This document shows positions 59,868 through 64,000 of a stretch of DNA of 64,000 nucleotides, piece after piece (the stretch's first letter is position 1; each line of letters begins with the position of its first letter). The notes below the pieces were generated by a model, which was not told where the DNA came from, made no database searches, and saw only the letters and a program-made list of their open reading frames with translations. The position numbers and the translations under genes are program-made. The stretch is taken from contig OX639973.1 in the NCBI GenBank assembly GCA_951828385.1, positions 4,145,200 to 4,209,199 of the forward strand. The letters run 5' to 3'. Origin of the DNA: an uncultured Poribacteria bacterium (GTDB lineage Bacteria > Poribacteria > WGA-4E > WGA-3G).

Positions 59868-62075
59868 CTACAACGCCCGGAAAATTAAGATTAACAATAC
59901 AATCCCAGCCAGCACGACAAAAAGATACGTTTGGATTGCGCCGGTTTGAATACGGCGGATTCTGCCGCCGACTGCCCATGTAACTTGCGCAACGCGATTG
60001 ACGATACCGTCAACAACGCGGTTGTCAAAAGCCCCTGTGAACGCAGCAAGCAGATCTCGCGTTACAAAGCCAACACCGTTAACGATGCCATCAACGACAC
60101 TTCCATCAAATTTGGCAAAAAGCCGTGCTTTCCACACCGTGAGCGCGACCAGTACACCGTCGTAAAATTCGTCAAAGTAGTATTTATGCCAGAACAGGTT
60201 ATAGAGCGGTCGGCAAGTCGTTGCGACGGATTCAGCAGACAAGGTTCGTCTATGGTAGAACAGCCATGAGAGGAATATACCTAAGCCAGCGACAAAGATG
60301 GATAGCACCATCGCGATGGCATGTGCAGGACCGTGTCCGTGATGACCGTCGTCTGTGTGTGTGCCATCTGTGCCGTGTCCACCTTCTTCCTCAGCCGCGG
60401 CTGCTTCAGACACGCCAAAGAGTGATACTGTGTAACCCTTTCCGCCTATATTGCTGTCAGGGGAAACATAAGCGTGTTGTGGTGCGTGCAGATGGGGTTG
60501 GGGTGGCGGTTTAACGTAGGTGTCGTTAAACCAGAGTATATTAACAACAGGCAGACTCAGCGCAGCCAGAATTAGAAGCGGCACGGTCATTGATTTCGGA
60601 GACTCGTGTGCCATGTCGTGCATCTCTTGATTGCGCGGTTCACCGAAAAAGGTCATAAAGATCAGACGGAACATATAGAAGGCAGTAATTCCAGCGGCAC
60701 AGAGTGCCATCCCGAACAGGATATAGTGATGGGCAGAGTTCCATTCCATTGCGCGTCCCAACACACCGCCTAAGATAGCATCTTTGCTCCAGAACCCGGA
60801 GAAGATGAACGGCACGCCAGAGATAGACAGTGTAGCGATGAGCATCGTGATGAAAGTAATCGGCATTTTGTGGCGGAGTCCGCCCATGTTTCGCATATCT
60901 TGGTCTGGCGGAATCTCAGCGCCGAGAATATGTTCGTCGCTGTGTTCATGATCGTCTGCATGTTCGTGATCGTGTTCATCGTCATGCGCGTGGTGCATGG
61001 CGTGGAAGGCGTGAATGACGCTGCCTGAACCGAGAAAGAGCAGTGCCTTGAAAAAGGCGTGCGTTGTCAGGTGAAAAAGTCCAGCGACGTAACTCCCGGC
61101 TCCAATCGCCAGCATCATGTATCCCAATTGGCTGATTGTGGAATATGCCAAAACGCGCTTGATGTCGAACCGAACGATAGCGATCGTTGCGGCGACCAAA
61201 GCCGTAATGCCCCCGACATAGGCGATGACGAGAGACGATGTTTCTGTCAAGATCGGGAACATCCGAGCCGTGAGGTAGACCCCAGCGGCGACCATCGTAG
61301 CCGCGTGAATCAATGCGCTGACAGGTGTGGGACCTTCCATTGCATCTGGGAGCCATGTATGCAGTGGCATCTGGGCGGATTTACCGATAGCACCGCAAAA
61401 GATGAGCACACCCGCAATAGAGAGCCAGACCATATCGCCCGTGGTGAGTTGGGAAGCGGCGAGGGCAAAAATGCCGCCTTCTCCGTAGAGCGAGAGTGTC
61501 TGAAATTTGGTGAAGAGCATCATCATGCCGATAAACATGCCGACATCACCGACACGCGTCGTCAAAAACGCCTTTTTACACGCATTCGCGGCGGAGTCTT
61601 TTTCAAACCAGAAGCCGATGAGCAGATAGGAGCAGAGTCCGACGAGTTCCCAACCGATATAGATGCCGAGGAGGTTGTCCGACACAACCAGAAAGAGCAT
61701 TGAGAAGGAGAAAAGCGATAAGTAGGCAAAGAACCGTGGATACCGTGGATCACCGTGCATGTAGCCCATAGAGAAAATATGGACGAGGCTACTGACGAGC
61801 GTCACAACAATCAGCATGATTACGGTGACACTGTCCAGGTAGAAGCCCATAGAGAACGTAACACCACCGAGTGAAAGCCAATCGACGGTATGTGCTTCTG
61901 GACTGGGAACCACCTCTCGTAAGAGCAGGAACGAACAGGCGAGTGCAATGAGCATTGCTGCGGTGGACAAGTAGTCCTGCCGAGGAAAACGCCGATTCGC
62001 TAAACCCAGAAGCCCGAAAATCGCAAAAGCGGCAAGAGGGCAAAGCAAGATGATACGTATTAAAGAAACAACCAT
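59868..62075 (-). CDS. nuoL: NADH-quinone oxidoreductase subunit L with histidine-rich stretches
   Basis: The 735-residue product is longer than common NuoL (about 610-660). Core motifs are normal: YIGWELVGLCSYLLIGFWFE, GKSAQMPLHTWLPDAMEGPTPVSALIHAATMVAAGVYL, and KRVLAYSTISQLGYMMLAIG. The extra length includes a His/Asp/Glu-rich loop after FHAMHHAH (HDDEHDHEHADDHEHSDEH, coded at about 60914-61010) and another (EEEGGHGTDGTHTDDGHHGH, coded at about 60336-60400) before the late helices. The carboxy end includes the long lateral-helix region and a last helix (TYLFVVLAGIVLLILIF). The loops may bind metal or only be variable surface. Confidence 0.92.
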   Translation of the reverse strand: MVVSLIRIILLCPLAAFAIFGLLGLANRRFPRQDYLSTAAMLIALACSFLLLREVVPSPEAHTVDWLSLGGVTFSMGFYLDSVTVIMLIVVTLVSSLVHIFSMGYMHGDPRYPRFFAYLSLFSFSMLFLVVSDNLLGIYIGWELVGLCSYLLIGFWFEKDSAANACKKAFLTTRVGDVGMFIGMMMLFTKFQTLSLYGEGGIFALAASQLTTGDMVWLSIAGVLIFCGAIGKSAQMPLHTWLPDAMEGPTPVSALIHAATMVAAGVYLTARMFPILTETSSLVIAYVGGITALVAATIAIVRFDIKRVLAYSTISQLGYMMLAIGAGSYVAGLFHLTTHAFFKALLFLGSGSVIHAFHAMHHAHDDEHDHEHADDHEHSDEHILGAEIPPDQDMRNMGGLRHKMPITFITMLIATLSISGVPFIFSGFWSKDAILGGVLGRAMEWNSAHHYILFGMALCAAGITAFYMFRLIFMTFFGEPRNQEMHDMAHESPKSMTVPLLILAALSLPVVNILWFNDTYVKPPPQPHLHAPQHAYVSPDSNIGGKGYTVSLFGVSEAAAAEEEGGHGTDGTHTDDGHHGHGPAHAIAMVLSIFVAGLGIFLSWLFYHRRTLSAESVATTCRPLYNLFWHKYYFDEFYDGVLVALTVWKARLFAKFDGSVVDGIVNGVGFVTRDLLAAFTGAFDNRVVDGIVNRVAQVTWAVGGRIRRIQTGAIQTYLFVVLAGIVLLILIFRAL

Positions 62076-62089
62076 ATTTTTTTATGAGT

Positions 62090-62274
62090 TATTAGTTATC
62101 AGTTGTCAGTTCGGTTTTTCTGCGAAAAACCTTTCAGTTGTCAGTTAAGAGGTTTGCGAAACAATAACGTTTTTTGGTAACCGTTATATCTGATTTGGGT
62201 AACGACGGTTACCAGAAAATGTTCCTTCATCAAAAACCAGACTGAAAACTAATAACCGATAACTGCAAACTGTT
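62090..62274. repeat. Cluster of AGTTATCAGTTGTCAGTT-type repeats and an inverted repeat
   Basis: Between nuoK and nuoL the non-coding gap holds repeated TTATCAGTTGTCAGTT-like words and a perfect inverted repeat GGTAACCGT / ACGGTTACC (62176-62184 and 62205-62213). Similar TTATCAGTTATCGGT words occur at about 37047 and 25838. In an otherwise tight operon the 199-base gap is exceptional, so these look like inserted repeat elements. Confidence 0.6.
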
Positions 62275-62583
62275 TCATCCTTTCAAGGTATCCACTTCGT
62301 CGGGACGTATGCTACCGAATTCGCGGTAAATCGCAAGGATAATCGCTAAAAAGACAGCGGCTTCTGCTGCAGCGAGCACAATCCCAAAGATTGCGATAAT
62401 TTGTCCGCTGATGTCCTCCGGCGGTGTCATAAAACGCGAAAACGCGGCGAAGTTCAGATTACACGAATTAAGAATAAGTTCAATGCCCATCAAAATACTG
62501 ATAGCGTTCGGACGCGTCAAGACAGCAAAAATGCCGAGTGTGAATAGAATTGCGCTGATAACGAGATAATGTTGTAAGGTCAT
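62275..62583 (-). CDS. nuoK: NADH-quinone oxidoreductase subunit K
   Basis: The 102-residue protein has three membrane helices and the family motif GIELILNSCNLNFAAFSRF with the conserved Glu, then a second Glu in AAAEAAVFLAIILAIYRE. Normal length. Its start lies three bases after the nuoJ stop. Confidence 0.95.
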   Translation of the reverse strand: MTLQHYLVISAILFTLGIFAVLTRPNAISILMGIELILNSCNLNFAAFSRFMTPPEDISGQIIAIFGIVLAAAEAAVFLAIILAIYREFGSIRPDEVDTLKG

Positions 62584-62586
62584 TTT

Positions 62587-63105
62587 TTAGTCCCTAACCT
62601 CCTTTCGGGAAATCAGGGCGGCTCCGATTAACGCGACTAACAGCAACACGGAGACGACCTCAAACGGAAGGAGGAACGGTCCATTCAGAATGAGTTCGCC
62701 GATTTTCTCAGTGGTTGGTGGCAGTTCTGTGCCATCATCGGTGAGATTTTTCCACGCAGGCGTATTGGCAATAACAGTCAAGAGGAGCGTAAGGAGTGCC
62801 AGCGCGACAACGCCGCCAAGCAGGAGCTGCCCGCGCTCAATATGGATGCGCATCTCCAAGCGTCCACTTGTCATCATGACACCGAATAAGATAAGGACGA
62901 GAATACCGCCGACATAGACAATCACTTGCGTTGCGGCGAGAAAATCAGCTTGTAGAAAGACGTAAAGCCCGGCGACACCGAAGAGCGTTACCATCAGCGA
63001 AAATGCCGCGTGGACGATGTTTCGCACTGTCACGACAAGGAGTGCCGAGCCGACTGTCATCAGGGCAAAGCCGTAAAAGATAAAGTTTGTAAGTGTAAAA
63101 TCCAT
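62587..63105 (-). CDS. nuoJ: NADH-quinone oxidoreductase subunit J
   Basis: The 172-residue membrane protein has five helices with the usual NuoJ pattern: FIFYGFALMTVGSALLVVTVRNIVHAAFSLMVTLFGVAGLYVFLQADFLAATQVIVYVGGILVLILFGVMM. The carboxy end (FLLPFEVVSVLLLVALIGAALIS) is also typical. It lies between nuoI and nuoK. Confidence 0.95.
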   Translation of the reverse strand: MDFTLTNFIFYGFALMTVGSALLVVTVRNIVHAAFSLMVTLFGVAGLYVFLQADFLAATQVIVYVGGILVLILFGVMMTSGRLEMRIHIERGQLLLGGVVALALLTLLLTVIANTPAWKNLTDDGTELPPTTEKIGELILNGPFLLPFEVVSVLLLVALIGAALISRKEVRD

Positions 63106-63171
63106 TTTTCTAACTTACCTTGCGGTTAAAGGACGGTGGTTTGACTTATAACAGTCCTTTCTTAAATCCGC

Positions 63172-63891
63172 CTAATCTGCGGCTTCCACGTCTTCAACAC
63201 CATCTTTACCGTACATCTCCTGCTTGTCGAAACTGAAGATGAGGTCTGACCGGTCGAATTTGGAGTACTCGATACCTTCGAGTGAATCCTTCATGGTAAG
63301 GCACTCTGTCGGACAGACTTCCGTGCAAAGTCCACAATACATGCAGAGGGACATATCGATATCAAACTTGTCGAGGTAAAAGACGACCGGGTTTCGCGTA
63401 ACAACCCGCGATATCTCGTCGCTCGCAAAGGTCTGGGTTCGGCTATCATCCGCCGATGCTTCAAGGCGATCTATGACTTCCTGTGAACCTTGGCGAGAGG
63501 TGATATTCGTGAGAGTTACTGAATCTTCCGATTTTATCTTTTTGTCATCGCCTTCAATGAGACCGATGATTTCTCGTCCGTCTTTGAGATGAACGACGTT
63601 CATGCTATCCCAGAGTTGCTCGCCTTTTGGGAGTTTAGTGGCATCAATCATAATACAATCGACGGGACAGATCATTTCGCATTTTTTGCATCCGATACAG
63701 TCCTCAGTGCGGTTGTAAAGCTGCCCACGATATCCTTTCGGAATCTCTCGGACGTTTTGCTTCTTTTCGTAGTCGTGTTCGTATGGGTATTGATGTGTGA
63801 CATTCGGTTCAAAGAACTGCTTGATTGTCACCCGCATACCGACGAGTACGGTATAAACGCCTCTGTAGATGTTTCGTATGTATTTCTCCAT
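63172..63891 (-). CDS. nuoI: NADH-quinone oxidoreductase subunit I with an inserted domain
   Basis: The 239-residue protein has two 4Fe-4S motifs: CIGCKKCEMICP (Cys 65, 68, 71, 75) and CMYCGLCTEVCP (Cys 183, 186, 189, 193). In usual NuoI about 30 residues lie between the two motifs, whereas here 107 do. The extra part, about 97-163, reads VVHLKDGREIIGLIEGDDKKI then SVTLTNI and FASDEISRVV. It looks like a small SH3 or Sm-like beta barrel, but this is only by pattern. The amino end (YRGVYTVLVGMRVTIKQFFEPNVTHQYP) is normal. The subunit carries electrons from the NADH arm toward the quinone site. Confidence 0.9.
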   Translation of the reverse strand: MEKYIRNIYRGVYTVLVGMRVTIKQFFEPNVTHQYPYEHDYEKKQNVREIPKGYRGQLYNRTEDCIGCKKCEMICPVDCIMIDATKLPKGEQLWDSMNVVHLKDGREIIGLIEGDDKKIKSEDSVTLTNITSRQGSQEVIDRLEASADDSRTQTFASDEISRVVTRNPVVFYLDKFDIDMSLCMYCGLCTEVCPTECLTMKDSLEGIEYSKFDRSDLIFSFDKQEMYGKDGVEDVEAAD

Positions 63892-63917
63892 TTAGATGTT
63901 CCTCCCAACAGGTAACC

Positions 63918-64000
63918 CTAACTCGGTTGTGGTTCTGGCTTTTGCGCGAGCGTCCGTCCAGCAATCGTATACGCGATAATAAGTCCAATGTAGATAATCG
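63918..64000 (-). CDS. Carboxy terminus of a membrane protein, probably NuoH (partial)
   Basis: The minus strand at the right edge encodes IIYIGLIIAYTIAGRTLAQK then PEPQPS and stop (TAG at 63918-63920). This is a hydrophobic helix and a short tail. nuoH precedes nuoI in nearly all complex I operons, so NuoH is the most likely identity. The fragment is too short for proof by sequence. Confidence 0.45.
   Translation of the reverse strand, partial: IIYIGLIIAYTIAGRTLAQKPEPQPS

Overview
The window is ordinary bacterial chromosome of moderate GC with clear Shine-Dalgarno starts. It most resembles Candidatus Poribacteria or a close relative. That placement is inferred from the gene mix: DUF1800 and DUF1501 side by side, NHL, Asp-box and two-component-regulator propellers, several phytanoyl-CoA-dioxygenase-like (PhyH) proteins, many Gfo/Idh, epimerase and zinc-alcohol-dehydrogenase genes, C-type-lectin-like exported proteins, and many short palindromic repeats between genes. 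No rRNA or marker protein is present to prove it.

Layout. Bases 1-8401 (minus strand) hold exported and envelope genes: two lectin-like paralogues, an ECF sigma factor fused through a membrane helix to a large Asp-box propeller, an ABC-2 permease and a small anchored protein. Bases 8633-12416 (plus) form a DUF1800-DUF1501-NHL operon with a good promoter. Bases 12527-12877 look like an independent structured RNA gene with promoter, pseudoknot, two long hairpins and terminator. It runs convergently into an FRG-TPR gene (12866-14398). Bases 15043-23408 (plus) hold two paralogous TonB-dependent receptors, each with its own promoter, then three paralogous lipoproteins and a TolB-like propeller. 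Bases 23405-29392 hold HrpB helicase, a TPR-propeller protein, FdhD, a MITE-like element and a small membrane protein.

Bases 29643-42706 are mainly small-molecule metabolism: two zinc dehydrogenases, Gfo/Idh oxidoreductase, sugar epimerase, methyltransferase, a NagA-like deacetylase, aldo/keto reductase, an enolase-superfamily enzyme and three PhyH-like proteins. A toxin-antitoxin-like patch sits inside: PIN protein, an unfamiliar antitoxin candidate, and a HicB-like gene broken by one missing base.

Bases 42730-54198 (minus) are the most unusual part, a nine-gene block that looks like a composite anti-phage island. In transcription order it reads: type III-like Res; ParA-like ATPase; two-helix membrane protein; FlgT_C-like protein; Mod methyltransferase; ATPase-Toprim protein (PARIS/OLD-like); STAS-like DUF4325 protein; SMC/ABC-like ATPase; and a small possible nuclease. 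A short copy of the Mod carboxy-terminal coding sequence lies just before the second ATPase gene, which suggests that the ATPase-Toprim/STAS-like pair was inserted behind mod.

Bases 54399-64000 (minus) return to core functions: a YyaL-type thioredoxin-domain protein, tRNA-Glu and tRNA-Gln, and the distal part of a complex I operon (nuoI, J, K, L, M, N, with a probable nuoH end at the edge). NuoI has an unusual insertion between its two iron-sulphur motifs, and NuoL has two histidine-rich stretches.
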